From Isoetes taiwanensis (lineage: Eukaryota > Streptophyta > Lycopodiopsida > Isoetales > Isoetaceae), in contig JAJEKV010000009.1 of assembly GCA_021234155.1 (NCBI GenBank), forward strand, positions 8,750,546 to 8,814,545: 64,000 bases of DNA. Direction: 5' to 3'. A model generated the notes under the pieces. It had not been told where the DNA came from. It did not search any database and worked only from the letters and a program-made list of their open reading frames with translations. Positions within the stretch are counted from its first letter, which is position 1, and every line of letters starts with the position of its first letter. A program made the translations under genes and the position numbers. This document shows, piece after piece, positions 24,361 through 36,999 of this stretch.

Positions 24361-24836
24361 TCATCCATTTCCATTTTCTTTCTCTGCCACAGTAGTGCCC
24401 CAATCAAAGATTTCAAAATTGGCCGACCTCAACATTGGGTAGTTATAATACATGTGACTAGCTGGCATGCAAATGGAACACAACTTCTTGGACCTTGATA
24501 TTTCTTTCTGATCAAGTGTCAACTTGTCCAAGAATTCTTTGAGTGTTGGGTTCATTGGGGGCCTCCTATTGTCTTTTCCATATCTCTTGTTGTCCAATCT
24601 TCTCCGATTATTTGTTATGTTCTATCTAATTAGGCTGACTTGAAGGTGCTGCCATATCCTGGGTAGAGTTCTGAATTGAGCAACCAATATGCTACCAAAG
24701 TGTTGTTTTCGAGATTGTACTGTACGTCTCCAGATTTGTTGCCATTAGGGAGAGAGAATAAAAAGAGTAGAGATGGATCAAATTTGACTGCACTAATGGA
24801 CCTATGCCTTTTTCCTTCGAGCTTAATTAACCACAT
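24361..24836 (-). pseudogene. Possible gag-like fragment
   Basis: Minus-strand ORF 24597-24361 contains CSICMPASHMYYNYP, which looks like a degraded CCHC zinc knuckle (C..C....H....C with the last cysteine lost). A second short ORF lies just upstream (24836-24630). They sit directly beside the LINE remnant. The identification is weak. Confidence 0.25.
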
Positions 24837-25599
24837 AACTTATTGCAATTGCGTAGAGTAGGATTTTAGACAATGATATAGTGACACGCTTACACAAAGC
24901 ACTGTCATCTACTTGCATGTCGGATGATGGGATATATCTGAAACAAAGATATATATCATAATCTTTATCAATGGTTTATGTGACAGATGCTTCTCAAGTT
25001 CAATGCTCCGCCCTGCTTGTGCTTGCAGCTGTTTCTATCGAATAAATTGTAAAATAACCTAGAGATCACATACCTTTTCGTAGCTGTTTTACTATATAAA
25101 TTACAAATAAACACCGTAGCATCATAGCCCCCACATTCATCATTCGGATCATGTATAGAAGAACGATCAGATCAGCCTGCCAATCTTCAGCCCCAGGAAA
25201 ACATAATAATGTCAACTAAAAGTTTGGAGGAGTGGAGTAACTCTGATTGCATTTATGAATAGCCCTAAAAATTCGAAAACTGGGAATGCTGACACCAAAA
25301 ATCGGGTAGCTTCAACCAATTGCTTGAAAATGACTATTTGTTTTTAGCAGAGTTGCCTAACCCGAGGTACATACTTTGCTGCAATTCTAACTATGCCATG
25401 TGTCCTGCCACGTCAGCTTAATTGCATCTCAACCATTAGATCCACTAATTTATGAATCCACGGCTACGAAAAATAGAAAACCTATGGAAAATAAGGTCTC
25501 AAGTTGTTCATGAATTGCGTTGTGTCACTCCGGCATTTGGCTAAACTGTTTAATAATTTTAGTTTTCCATCTGTACATGAAGGAGGGTTCTGGTAAGAG

Positions 25600-28500
25600 G
25601 TTTTAGCTATGGCGTTGAAGGAATTTGTGCGACCGCAACTTTGGTGGCGATGGTCATCTCTGTTGGAGATGAAGCCATTCACCGCCTTGACTCATTTTTT
25701 TCCATATTCATCAGCTGCCACTGCCATTTCACAAGATGAATCATTTAGAATTCAGGATTTAAAACCTAGTTCATTGGGATTGCAGAAAAGCTCTCCTTTA
25801 TGGGCTGAAGATCTTGAACGTCGTGGATGGCAAGGATTTGTGCTCAAAATGCTTGGTTTTACTCTCGCCTGAGCAAGTTCATGTGACAAGCCAAGTGACT
25901 ATATACATGGATTCAAGAACGAGTGGCTGATCCACAATTATATACAAGTAAGTACTTGTCTCTATTGTACACTAAAATGTGGTCATTTGAGAAATTTTGC
26001 CTCTAATTATAAGTCATGGAACTTCATTGGCAGCTTTTGGCTTAGAAAGGAGTTTCAGAATAACCCATGCAATGTTAATTCATACATGGCTATGTTAGAA
26101 GGCAAGCCTGGAACGCAGGTTGGACAATATATGTATGACATCTTTAATCATGATTTGGAGCAGAGGGTGGTGGCAGAAGGGCTATTTTAGTCTTCACCAT
26201 TCTGAATGAAAAGCCGGTCTTGATTGGACTATACACAGGTCAAAATGCTGCTATCCAAATGGATGAAGGGACTGGAAAAAAAAAATTCTATGGAGTTATT
26301 TCTGCTTATGATAAGGCTATGCAACCCAGTTCTATTTATGTTGTCTTCATGTATGAATGTTGTTTGTCAATGTCTGGCACAATTAGTTCCTACATTTTCA
26401 GTTTGCAATCTCTTCGGTTTTACTGTGTTTCTCATTCTAAAACCATTGTTGTGTTGCCACAAGCAGAGATTATACTATTTGAATTAATTTGGCTTTTGGT
26501 ACTAACAACCATGCCTTATTCTTCCACAAGATCTGCTTAACTAATTCTTATGATCTATCCACATAGCTTTCGTGGTCTATGTAGCCTAGTTCTACCATTC
26601 TGCAGTGTGTTCCTTGTGCCACAACTTTTTTCCAAAATTATTTTTGCTCCGAGTTCGATATGCTATAACTGTTGCTGCCAGAATCGAAGCCATTTCTGAT
26701 AAGAAACCATTATTTATTCACAGGACTGAAGGACTATTCGTTTTTCTTTCTGCAAGTATAAAAACTCATATAGTTGGATGGCATCGCTCTACTTAGATGC
26801 AGACAACAATCTGGAGTATTTTGCATACTAGTTTGCATTTGTTGCATACTAGTCTGCATAGTAGTATTTTGCATACTAGTCTCTTCGTTTCTATTGTGTT
26901 TCTCATTCTAGAACCATTGTTGTCTTGCCACAAGCAGAGACTATACTATTTGAATCAATCTGGCTTTTGGTACTAACCACCATCCTTATTCTTTCACAAG
27001 ATCTGCTTAACTGATTCTTATGACCTATATCCACGTAGCTTCCGTGGCTTATGTAGCCTAGTTATATCATTCTACAGTGTTCTCCTTGTGCCACAACTTT
27101 TTTCCAAAATTATTTTTGCTCCGAGTTCTATATGCTATAACTGTTGCTAGAATCTAAGGCATTTCTGATAAGAAAGCACTCTTTGATCACGGGACTGAAG
27201 AACTGTCCGTTTTTCCTTTTGTAATGGAAACTTATATAGTTGGATGGCATAGCTCTATTTAGATGCAGACAACAATTTGGAGTATTTTGCATACTAGTCT
27301 GCATTTGTTACTTTCAAATGTTTTGGTTGCTTTGTTGCTTGAACACTACTCTCATGTTCTAAAAGACTAATTATATTCTGCTGTATCATACCTGTATATC
27401 CTTTAGTGTTAGTCCACTTCAGTCTATAATACATTTGTTGGAAAAATGGCTTGCTCCTCCTTTTTTTGGCTTTTGCTAACCACCTTGAAAGTCATGTTAT
27501 CAATCTTTCTTATCTTCCCTTACTTCTTGTGTGCCACTCATCAGATGAGTTCTGTCAAATATGTACAGAAACTAATTTGACAGTTTTGACAGGTTCTAAG
27601 TTGGATGGTGCTGAATGTGCGTCCCACAACCTATAGAAACCAAAATGCAGTAATATTACCAAGATTTCTATCTTCTGAATAAAAAAAATCCAGGATAAAC
27701 ATGTGATCCAGCACGTTTATGCTCCGCTACATAAATTGTAGAAAATGTATCTACAAAGAAGGCAAAGCAGAATGATAACATATGAAGCAGAATCAGATCA
27801 TGAAAAGGCAGAGGAAATCCTATAAAATAGATAGAGGTAAATGTGTAACATGCCAAGATGAATGTTTATGAAATGAAAAGAAATCTTCTATTATTTTGTA
27901 TGTGGAACTTCTTGTAAAGAAAATTCCTTCATTTTTTATCCTAATTTTGTGCTTTGCTTTTGTTGTAACGGACAACGCTTTACGACATTCTCATCATGGT
28001 TTGCGGCAAATGCATCCAATTTGCATGTGCATTTAGGGTGGGATTATCTTAATTTTTCTCCTCCATGTGATTAACACATGATGGTATGGTCTATGCATAT
28101 TAATGAGCAAAATAACTTAAATCCAAGTTACGGTATGATTGTATAATCTGTATACTTGAAACCTTCATTCGACATATTCTTGTCTCATCCACTGGACAAC
28201 GAGTTGATGAGTTTTTCAACTTGCGTTGCATATTTTCCTAAGAAGATGTTTAAAGAGATTACTGTCCAGAGTATATGTGTTGTCTCAACCTTTTTTGTAA
28301 AATAGTGCTCGACCAGTGTATGAATATGAAGCTGTTACAAAGGTAAATCACATTTGCACTCATGCCGCTATGCCGCTTGCCAATATAGCTACTCCATCCC
28401 CGCCCTAACCTTCACCTCAACCCGCAATTCTGCTAGTTTTATTTAATTTTGGTTTATTTCTCAGATGGCCTTGCATAAATGGAACACTAACTGGCTTAAA

Positions 28501-28870
28501 CGCTATTTGAAACCTCTTTTAAATGCACTTAAGAATTATTCTGGGCAAGATTTTGGCACGGCTTGGAGTAAATGGCATTTGGAGAAAGGTATTTCCAGAG
28601 TTTTTATTGGCCATAAAAGAAAACACTACCTTGGAAATTCTCAAGCAATTGACGACTTAGGGTTTCGTCACTTCTCTGCCTTAGCCGGCAAAACCTAACT
28701 CCCTCAAAATGTAGCACTTATGGATCGTGATCTGCCTGCTTGTATCAGGCCGCTGCATGGATAGATAAAAGACCAGCTGGGGCCGTGCAAGAAGATGCAG
28801 AAGTTTCTTAGGGATATTCTTATCGACCTAAGGAATCACCAGGTACAAAATCCAGCCTCCCTTTTATGTA
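25600..28870 (+). pseudogene. Exon-like pieces of an unrecognised multi-exon gene
   Basis: Several stretches read as coding: 25609-25872 (ends ERRGWQGFVLKMLGFTLA), 26040-26340 (MLEGKPGTQVGQYMYDIF, then after a one-base frame change VLIGLYTGQNAAIQMDEG), a short exon at about 28307-28341 (ARPVYEYEAVTK followed by GTAAAT), and 28465-28698 (MALHKWNTNWLKRYLKPL to RHFSALAGKT, preceded by a CAG acceptor). Splice-like borders and strand consistency suggest one host gene or gene relic. I do not recognise the product. A ~450-bp tandem duplication at 26408-27305 lies inside it. Confidence 0.35.
26408..27305 (+). repeat. Tandem duplication, ~450-470 bp unit
   Basis: 26408-26880 and 26881-27305 share long collinear blocks, for example CCACAAGCAGAGA, CAAGATCTGCTTAACT, GTGCCACAACTTTTTTCC and GGAGTATTTTGCATACTAG. 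The copies have diverged by substitutions and small indels. TTTTGCATACTAG repeats a few times at the junction. Confidence 0.85.
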
Positions 28871-29069
28871 GCATCACTGGATAGAGTATATAATTTTATG
28901 CGGAATTCTCAGGAACCTTGGAACGCTTTAGAAATCTTGCTACTATATACATTTTTCTGCTGTATTAAGAACATATTCAGCTGTCATTTTGTCTTTAATT
29001 TGGTAATCAGGAACTTCTAAAATTGAATCCACGATTGCCTAGTTTACATAGCCTTGGTTCTGTTTGTTC

Positions 29070-29235
29070 ATTTGACGACCACATCACTATAATCCTTATA
29101 AGAGTGCTCAGCTCAGTAAATAACACTGAAATTACTAAAAGCTCAGTAACGCTGATATTCCCTAATACTGATATTACTAAAAGCTCGGTAAGAGTGTTAA
29201 ACGACACTGAGATTTTAAAAGCTTAGTACATTAAT
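29070..29235 (+). repeat. Short tandem repeat around AGCTCAGTAA
   Basis: Three or four diverged ~45-55 bp copies of a unit containing ACACTGA-AT-ACTAAAAGCTCAGTA. Short ORFs on both strands in this stretch are artefacts. Confidence 0.5.
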
Positions 29236-29557
29236 GTTACTCTGTCAAAAACTACCTTGATGTCCCTATCTTAAGCTTCGCTCAAGAAATACTATTGACA
29301 AGATTCATGTAAAACCTTAATAACCACAGAGAAGGGCACTAAATATCCAACTAAGGATGCTCTTCTAGCCACGGTTATTGTGCCTTATTGTCTAAGACAA
29401 CATCTCTTACAATTAGCTAATATATGGGTTGGAAAAGAGCACTGCAAATGCTTGATGACTGCGTCAAGCACAAACGTCCTCTCCGCCCATTATCGCTACT
29501 ATTGTTAGACTATCCATACCATGATTTTTCCGAATCACATGATCGATTTAGTATTAA

Positions 29558-31716
29558 TAGGCTTTTCATTCATCTCAGCAGTTTTTTCTACAATGGTATA
29601 GAGTGGGTAGCCGCATATCGCAGGCTACCCAAAAAATGAAAAACATAGGGAATATCCGGTTATAACACCTGGACCCCAAATAAAATTGTGTGCTACAGAT
29701 GTTGGCTAGTGTACCTGCCGAGAGCTTATCGCCGGGATTAAAAAACCCCGCCCTTTCGGGTTTTCGAGGAAAAACCCTAGCGATAAAATCTCGGCAAGGG
29801 GCTTGGACAACGCAGGGCTGCTAAACGCTCCCACAAAAAAACCTACGCTCCATAGAGAATACCGAAGTCGCGCATTACCCCTGGACCTGCACATCACTAA
29901 CAGAAAACCAATAGAGAAAAAACCTCGAAAAGCGAGGGGCTGGTCACGCGTGCCACGCGACAAAAAACAATATTTACACCTCGAAAAAGCGAGGGGCTGG
30001 TCACGCGTGCCACGCGACAATTAAAACAACTATGAACATATAAATAACAATTTTAAGGGGGGGAAGGGTGGGAGCCATGGATACTGTCGAGAGATGAGAA
30101 AGCGCCGATGAAACGTCGATGAAGAACTCTGCAATAAGTAGCGATCCCCAAACCTAATGAACGGCCTAAAAATGCATGCGATGCATGCCATGCATGCATG
30201 CTCGTCTCGTGCAAGAATCCCGATTCGCTACGCGAATCGATGACATTCTTGCACTGCGACTCGCATGAAACCAACAACATCCCGATACCAGAGAACTTCA
30301 AATACTAGATCTGAGGAGAAAGGTTGAAGATTGTCCTAAGCCGGACAAAAGGGCAAAGATAGAAGAGGTTAGAAAGGATAGGAATGGCCAAGAAAGAGTA
30401 GCTCATGCAAGAAGAAGCCCCTCCTCCGCATGAGATCAAAGAATAGAAGCCATGGATACTGCTGAGAGATGAGAAAGCGCCGATTCTCTCTCAGCAGTAT
30501 CTTATTCTTTTTTCTTTGAACGCATGCAGGGGAGGGGCTTCTCCCTGCTTGGATTGCCAATTTGGCGTTTCTTTCATGCTGTGGCATGTCCTTTCTCGGC
30601 CTTGCCTCTTCTTAGCCATAATCCTTCTATTCGGGAGGTTTTCGGGAGGTTCTCTTCTATTCGGGAGGTTTTCGATGTTTTCATGCGAGCCCCATTCTAG
30701 AATCTCATCGATCCGAGACATCGAATCGAAATTCTAGAATGGGGCGAGCATGCATGTCTTGCATGCATGCATGCATGCGGCGCATGCCTTCTCTGGTTGG
30801 GAGATCGCTATATTAGGTGTGGTTCTGCATCAACGTCTCATCGGCGCTTCCTCTTCTCTCAGCAGTACCTTATTCTCTTTGAATTGTTTCCGGGCAGGGG
30901 AGGGGCTTCTTCCTGCCTGGTTTAGCCAATTTGGCGTTTCTTTCATGCTATCCTTTTCCGGCCTTTGGCCTCGTCCTGTGACCTTCGTCCTCGATCCTAG
31001 TTTGTAAGGAAGTTCTCTGGTAGTCGGGCGGTTTGTTGGTTTCTTGCGAGTCCCATTCTAGAATCGCATCGATCCGAGACATCGGATCTCCATTCTAGAA
31101 TGGGACGAGCATGCATGTCGTGCATGCATGCGGGCGGCGCATGCCCGTTTTGGTTGGGAGTTCGCTATTTCAGGCGCGTTTCTGCATCCACGTCTCATCG
31201 GTGCTTCCTCTTCTCTCAGCAGTACCTTATTCTCTTTGAACCCACCCTCCCCCTTCTTTGTTATTGTATTTTGTACAAGTTTCTGTTTATTATGTTTTTC
31301 CACCCGCTGGGTGATGCTTTTTTTTCCACCCCCTGGGTGATGCTATTCTCTGGTATGTTTGTGTTGTCTCGTTTGTTGTGTTGGTGATGTGCAGGTACAG
31401 GTTGGCGAGCGGCATCTGTTTCGACTTCTCCATGCGGGGGTTTTTTGGGAGCGATTCTATGCCTTACGTTTGTCTAAGCCCCTTGCCGAAGGCTTATCAC
31501 TAGGGTTTTTCCTCGAAAACCCGAAAGGGCGGGGTTTTTTAATCCCGGTGATAAGCTTTCGGCAGGTACATCAGCCACTCATCTATTAGCATTGTATTTT
31601 TTTGGGGTCCAAATGATATAATTGGATTTTCCCTTTATTTTTCGTGGGTAGTTTGCATGTGTGCGGCTACCCACTGTCCACCATTGTAGAAAATCTGCTG
31701 AGATGAATGAGAAGCC
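29558..31716. mobile_element. Foldback-type element with ~285-bp inverted arms
   Basis: 29558-29845 and 31437-31716 are inverted copies. Shared landmarks are AGGCTTyTCATTCATCTCAGCAG at the outer edges, GTGGGTAGCCGCA, GGACCCC, and an inner hairpin block around AACCCGAAAGGGCGGGG. The ~1.6 kb between the arms has repeated sub-blocks but no transposase. The inner hairpin block closely resembles the 3' UTR hairpin of the LINE copies in this window, so the arms may be two head-to-head copies of a short LINE-dependent retroelement rather than DNA-transposon ends. Confidence 0.65.
29922..31260. repeat. Repeated blocks in the foldback centre
   Basis: A ~42-bp unit with GCGAGGGGCTGGTCACGCG occurs twice (about 29938 and 29991). 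A ~340-bp unit occurs on + near 30490, 30840 and 31205 (CTCTCAGCAGTAyCTTATTC, then GCAGGGGAGGGGCTTC and CCAATTTGGCGTTTCTTTC), and on - near 30060-30300. Between units are palindromes CCATTCTAGAAT...ATTCTAGAATGG and runs of GCATGCATGCATG. ORFs here are repeat artefacts. Confidence 0.6.
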
Positions 31717-31899
31717 TATCTGTAAAATTATTTGAGCAATTGTTTCTATTTTTTGTTGTTGGATTTCCATGTTTGCTAGCAGAATAATCTTCCGAGGCTG
31801 AAACTGGACAAAGTTCCCAGCACATCAATGTTTAAATCCAACTAAATTTGAATGGCAGGACATTCCTAGTGGATCTCCTTTTAGAGTCTGATTTTGATC

Positions 31900-32370
31900 A
31901 CCTTTTCGCAGTCCGGAGCATTCACCATAATATGTCATTCCAATGGGGAAGCTTATGATGTCTTCATGTGGCAGAGGACAAAAAACGAGGTCTTATGAAG
32001 TGAAATTGGTCTTGGCATTTTCGCTGTTTTAACTGCCACTTTTCTGGATTGCCATTATTAGATGTTACTGAAAATAAAATGTAATCGTCGTGCTTGTATC
32101 TGGAAAGGCTGCTTACTTCTGCAGCTTTGCATGGAGTGATTTCTGCAAAACGGCCTAATGTTTCTGGGCAAGCAGTTTCGTCTCCAAATCCAAATCGAGG
32201 TTTTTTCTTCTCCAGTCTTTGCTAGTATTTATTCTTCAACAATCAGAAGAATGCCTCCTGTTCAAGTGCCTCTAGCAATGAATCATCTGCCAAAAGTGAA
32301 GCTGCAGAAGCAATTTTGTAGTGATAGGGATAATAGCCAAGAGAGTGGAGGAAGTCATTTGAGTTCCCCA
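31900..32370. other. Spacer without supported gene
   Basis: Nothing recognisable apart from a 128-codon ORF from 32158 that runs into the (GGAA)n tail of the LINE and so is not a gene. Confidence 0.4.
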
Positions 32371-32373
32371 AGA

Positions 32374-34620
32374 AAGGAAGGAAGGAAGGAAGGAAGGAAG
32401 GAAGGTATTTTTATCGTCCACGGAGACCAATCGGTCTATGAGACTCAATACAAAAGCGCAGCAAGCGGATTACTACCCGGATTAAAAAACCCCCGCCCCG
32501 AAGGGTTTTCGAGGGAAAAACCGTGGCAGCAATCAGCCTGCTGATAAACTATTCCAATATACGAAATGCAAAAACACACAAATATATACACTCATGCACC
32601 GCACTGTAGTGCCCGATCGACACGGGCACCAAAGGGGCAAAGCCGAGCTTCGCGAGATCGATTACCTCCCGAATGTACGACCCCACGACGCATCGACGGC
32701 GTGTTCATCAGCAAATGTAGGGGCAAGTCCGCCGTACTACTAAGGGAGCATATCCGCCCTGATCCGACCAATGTTGGGCAACTCGGAAAGTGTGAGACTC
32801 ATCCTCAATGGCACCCGCTTGACAAAGACCGACAGAGCTCTGCCCCGGGGGGCTCCCCAATCCACATGCCCGCCTCGATCGCGAAGATGGTGGGCACCTG
32901 TGCGAATGGAGGCAATGAGTCTCCGCACTTTTTAGGGCGGCGGGAACGCCTTGAGTAGAGCCTGCGGGCCCCGTGCTAACACGGGGTTGATGAGCTCCTT
33001 GTAATGGGCCATTTTGGCCTGCTCTAGAGCGCCGGGGTCCCAGAGCTTGCCAAGGAAGCAAGCGTCCAGGTACTCCCGCAAGCTGTCACGATCGGCCTCT
33101 GTGTCCACCTGCAAGCACACATTGCTCTCCCGCGTTCCATCCGGGCGAACCACCGATCTCTCTTACCCCTCCAAATGGGCCTTGAGCGTTCGCGGGCCCA
33201 TTGCCACAAGTGTAAGCCCGGTCGCGGGGAGCCGGCGTCACCCATATTAACCACTTTCAAAAATAGGCGATGTGTCTATCAAAGGGCTGCCCGCTGAAAT
33301 GGCAAGAATCTAGTTTCTACAAAGCCGAATCGATGAGGGGATCAAGGTTTCACCCCAAGTGCCCGTTCAAAAAATGCCTTACGCTTTTGCTCCAAGTCAT
33401 TCAGTGTCGCCATAGAGGCAATAGGGCCCCAAACCTCGACCCGTCTGAAGGGCGGGGCTCGACCGATTGCAAACAGATGTGGCCGATGGCCCCAATCATA
33501 GAGCTCTGCCTGGTGATTGTTGTTACGCATGGCATAAAAGCTTTTCCTGGCTGTCACCCATAGCGGATGGGCGCCTTCCAACAGGCGAGGATGGGAACTC
33601 CACCCCTAGGTACTCGTGTAGGTGGGCGACCTCCACAGTGTCCCCGATATGTGAGTCGCGGGGGCGTGGGGTGGCGTGAAGAGGATATGAGAACCACCAC
33701 GGTCTTGGCGATTCACGCGCATGTCTCAGAGGCCCCACGAATGTGTCTAGGGCATCCGGATGAGGCTGCGTAGCTTCCGGGTGTGGGCGGAAGGTCAACA
33801 TCATCCGCATAGATGAGCCGGGCGGATGACCCGGTGCAAAAAGCGTATGCCATCCCCATGCTCGATGGCGGGGCTCTAAGCGGATCAATGTAGAGGCCAA
33901 AAGTGTTGGTGAGAGGGGCAGCCCCTGACCCGATACTACTTGGTGAATGCTTGGCCCGCCTACGGTGCATCCCCGCCAAAACAACTCTCATACGACTTGT
34001 ATATGGCATTACTCGCACGGCGGTGGTAGCCCCAGTTGACGCAGTCTAGCCCATAGCTTTTCCCGGGGGATCGTATCAAAAGCCTTCGCGAAGTCCACAA
34101 AGCAGCAATACAAGTCCTGCCGATGGTTCTGGCTATCTTCAATCAATGCCCGCAGTGTAAAGATATGGTCAATCGTTGAGTGGCGGGGTCTAAAGCCCGC
34201 TTGTGTGAGGGCTCGCACATCTGGGTAAAAGCATGTTAGGGTGTACCACTTTTGGAACCTGCAAAAGTACATACACTAGGTACTTCAGAACTGGGTACTT
34301 TCTCATTTTTATTTTCATTAAAACTAGTACAAAAGTCCAAAATAAAAGTCAAGAACGCATTAATATTCAAAGTTAAGATAAAGATAATGCTACTGGAGAC
34401 CAAAATATATATAAAAGTTCTAGAATGTACCTTTTATTGAGATATAACACAGGTACCCAGTACCCAGTCCTGGGTACCTTTTTAGGTAGTTTTTTGGTCA
34501 CTAAATAATACTTTTTAAGGGACACCCTAACATGCTTTTACCCATCTGCTGCCTCTGCCTAGCGGGTCAACTGCTGCTCGAGAATGCGCTTCTTCATTTG
34601 AGTGTATGTAAGCACTTAAG
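32374..34620 (-). pseudogene. LINE ORF2 (reverse transcriptase to C-terminus) with 3' UTR, 5'-truncated
   Basis: Read on the minus strand from about 34620: ILEQQLTR, then (after the MITE at 34223-34543) ALTQAGFRPRHSTIDHIF and LYCCFVDFAKAFDTIPREKL, which are reverse transcriptase blocks. They are followed by RLIYADDVDL (33840 area), the YxDD catalytic motif, still intact. A C-terminal block with IEDESHTF (near 32800) is the cysteine/histidine region. Frameshifts separate the blocks. The 3' UTR (32400-32540) carries the conserved hairpin and GGTCTCCGTGGACGAT before a (TTCC)n tail (32374-32404). Non-LTR retrotransposons reverse transcribe their RNA at the target site; this copy is dead. Confidence 0.85.
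34223..34543. mobile_element. MITE, 321 bp, inserted in the LINE
   Basis: Ends GGGTAAAAGCATGTTAGG and the matching inverted CCTAACATGCTTTTACCC, with ~22 of 25 terminal bases matching. Flanked by ATCT on both sides (34219-34222 and 34544-34547), a likely 4-bp target duplication. Removing it joins the LINE reading AEAA to DVRALTQAGF, so it inserted after the LINE. A right-end fragment of the same family lies at about 23645-23713. Confidence 0.78.
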
Positions 34621-34829
34621 TGTTTTGTGGCTTAAAACGTTTCAGGTTAAGTGCCTGCTCAATGCTCAGTTTGATTATAGGTATTTTTTTACTGTAGTAT
34701 CTACGATCATAATGGTAATTTAAGGTAATTCTAATACACAAAATTCTGTATTCTGAAATAATCACAAATCTTATCAATTTATTACTCATCAATTGTGATC
34801 AATTTGTTACTTATCAACTTGTTTTGAAA

Positions 34830-35095
34830 TGAGTATTATCTTACAAATGATAACATGGTATTATTTTATGATTGATGAATAGGGTATTATCTAAAATAGG
34901 GGTATTATCTTACAAATGATAACGGGTATCCTATTTCAGGGTATTATCTAAAACATAGTATTAGCTTACAAATGATAACAAATATTTCCGAAACAGGATA
35001 TTATTTTACAAATAATAACAGGGTATGAATTTATTTTTTTTGAATGGGGGATTGCGACATCAATGTAACGGGGTATTATCTTACAAATGAGGAAA
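34830..35095 (+). repeat. Degenerate tandem GGTATTATCTTACAAATGAT repeat
   Basis: Five or six imperfect copies of a ~25-60 bp unit containing GGTATTATCTTACAAATGAT or GGTATTATCTAAAA. No coding capacity. Confidence 0.65.
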
Positions 35096-35099
35096 AGGG

Positions 35100-36730
35100 G
35101 GATTGTGGCCAAATACCCCGATTCCAAAAATCCATTTTATCCCCTGTTGTTCGACAAAAAAGGGGGATTTTACATGTATTTTTGGGGGATATTTTATGGG
35201 GTATTGGAGCACCTTTTTCGTAGTGTTAGTCCCTAGGGTCGTTTTGACATTTTAGGCGAGATGGCAAAGTCGAATCACCATTCTGGAGCCTTCGCACTGC
35301 CGAACGACAAAACATTTGGGTTTCCACGCGGTCGGTTACGTTCTCCGGACCAATCTTGCATTTTTTTTTGGATCTGCTCGAAGGAGGGTTATTCAACCAC
35401 GGATTCAATGGTCGGATAGGGGAACCGAGCTCCAGACCGTGGGCATTAGTGTACCCCTCTTTCTCTCTCCCCTCCCTTCGCCTCGAGAACTTTTATGGGG
35501 TCCATCCCTTAAGGTCTAAATTCTGCCCTGTGATGAGACAGTCGTGCAAAGTCCTTGTCTTATTCGACTTGGGGAAGGGTGCCAGCTCGATTGCCCAGTA
35601 ACAGGTTGTCCAGACCATTCTAATTAAGATTCTTTGATCTAAACCTTAGCCCAAAATTCTAAAAATTGGCATCTGATAAAAGCGCAAAATTCAATTTTCT
35701 ACTATGCATTAATTACAAATATATGAAACATAAATATCTAAAAAAGGTGAAAGTTTGATGAGGGGTGCAAAATGAAGGTGCAGACATAAGAAATTGTTTT
35801 TACTAACAGGAAAAATTTTAAGGGACCTATAATTTTGTATAAGTATAATGAATTGGCCATTCCTTGTAAAATATGCCCCCAAAAGTGTAGCCTGAACTGG
35901 CCATTTTTCCTATTTTTTTCTAATGTGGCTGCAACCCAATTGGCAATTTTTGAACCAAATATCTAATGATGTGTAGTTCAATTGGGATTTTTAGCTAGAT
36001 TTTTATTAAATATAGAGCTAGTTGCCCAAATTTAAAGAAGTCGCTACCCTATATAAATGTGTTTAAGTTACATGTTATATGAATTTGAATTCATACCCCA
36101 TGTATTTCAATAATGCACAGATTGCTGGTAAGGAGAATCGAAAATCGGATGTTGGAGTCTTCGTAAAGAGGATTGAAAAGTGCCTCGACATTTGATTTTT
36201 CAAAAGAGCGGGATTATTCTTAGTTGGTAGATATATTTAGGAATAATAATTTCTAATAACGTTGGCCCCCCATAAGTGACAAATTTATGAAAAGGCCTCT
36301 TAATGAGTTAAGATTTGGCGAACTTAAGGCATTAAAGGATTTGGCGAAGTGGACTAAATGGCCATTCCATAAGTATATCTAGTTCTCATTTGGGACTAAA
36401 TTGGCCCCAAAGTCGATACCACTCCAATTAGCAAATATCTAATTGGCCATTCTAATGTCATAATAGGCAATAAAGTGCTACGAAATGGCGAATTTGCAGG
36501 TAGTCTGTAGGTAAGGCATCCTACTCAAGCCGGCCGTCGCATTTTGCCTGAACCTGTAATTTGTGGCCAAATGGCCCGCCGGGGCCACTAAAATTTCCGA
36601 AGATGCAACGTTGGTGTATGAGCAAATAGCTCTAAGTCATCCTAAGTTCGCAAGCTACTCGAACGGGGGTAGGGCTTCTGCCACCCTTGCCTATGCCAGA
36701 TTCAACCAGGACCTTGCACCGTGTCATGAC
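35100..36730. other. Intergenic, no gene supported
   Basis: AT-rich with chance ORFs. Repeated words such as AATTGGCCATT and AAATGGC (35840-36580) hint at a low-copy internal repeat, but I cannot define a unit. Confidence 0.35.
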
Positions 36731-36734
36731 GTAA

Positions 36735-36880
36735 AAGGAGAGTCTTGACGCTAGAAGATGGATCCTTAAAAACTCCCAAAAGTAGCTTGCCCCCATAAGT
36801 CTCCCTCAGCACTTGGCGAAGGATGGGCAACTTCCCCACTTTGAAATTGCGAATGAACTCTTCCAATGGACTCATAACGT
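36735..36880 (-). other. Short open minus-strand stretch, unrecognised
   Basis: Reads PLEEFIRNFKVGKLPILRQV and then LRETYGGKLLLGVFKDP without stop. Composition looks protein-like, perhaps an exon or retroelement relic. No start, and no neighbours to support it. Confidence 0.25.
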
Positions 36881-36999
36881 TGATATTACTCTAGGGACTA
36901 GGTTTCATGGATAGTGCGATTCCCTACCCTTTCTCCAAGAAGCACCAAAAGATAATGTTAAGGTAGCACAATAACACAATACATAGTAGAAAACATTGC

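Noticed and set aside
30750-31387. ORFs in the foldback centre
   Set aside because: Overlapping ORFs repeat with the 340-bp units and have no domain similarity.
32158-32544. 128-codon ORF with repeated GRKE residues
   Set aside because: It reads through the (GGAA)n tail and antisense 3' UTR of the LINE.
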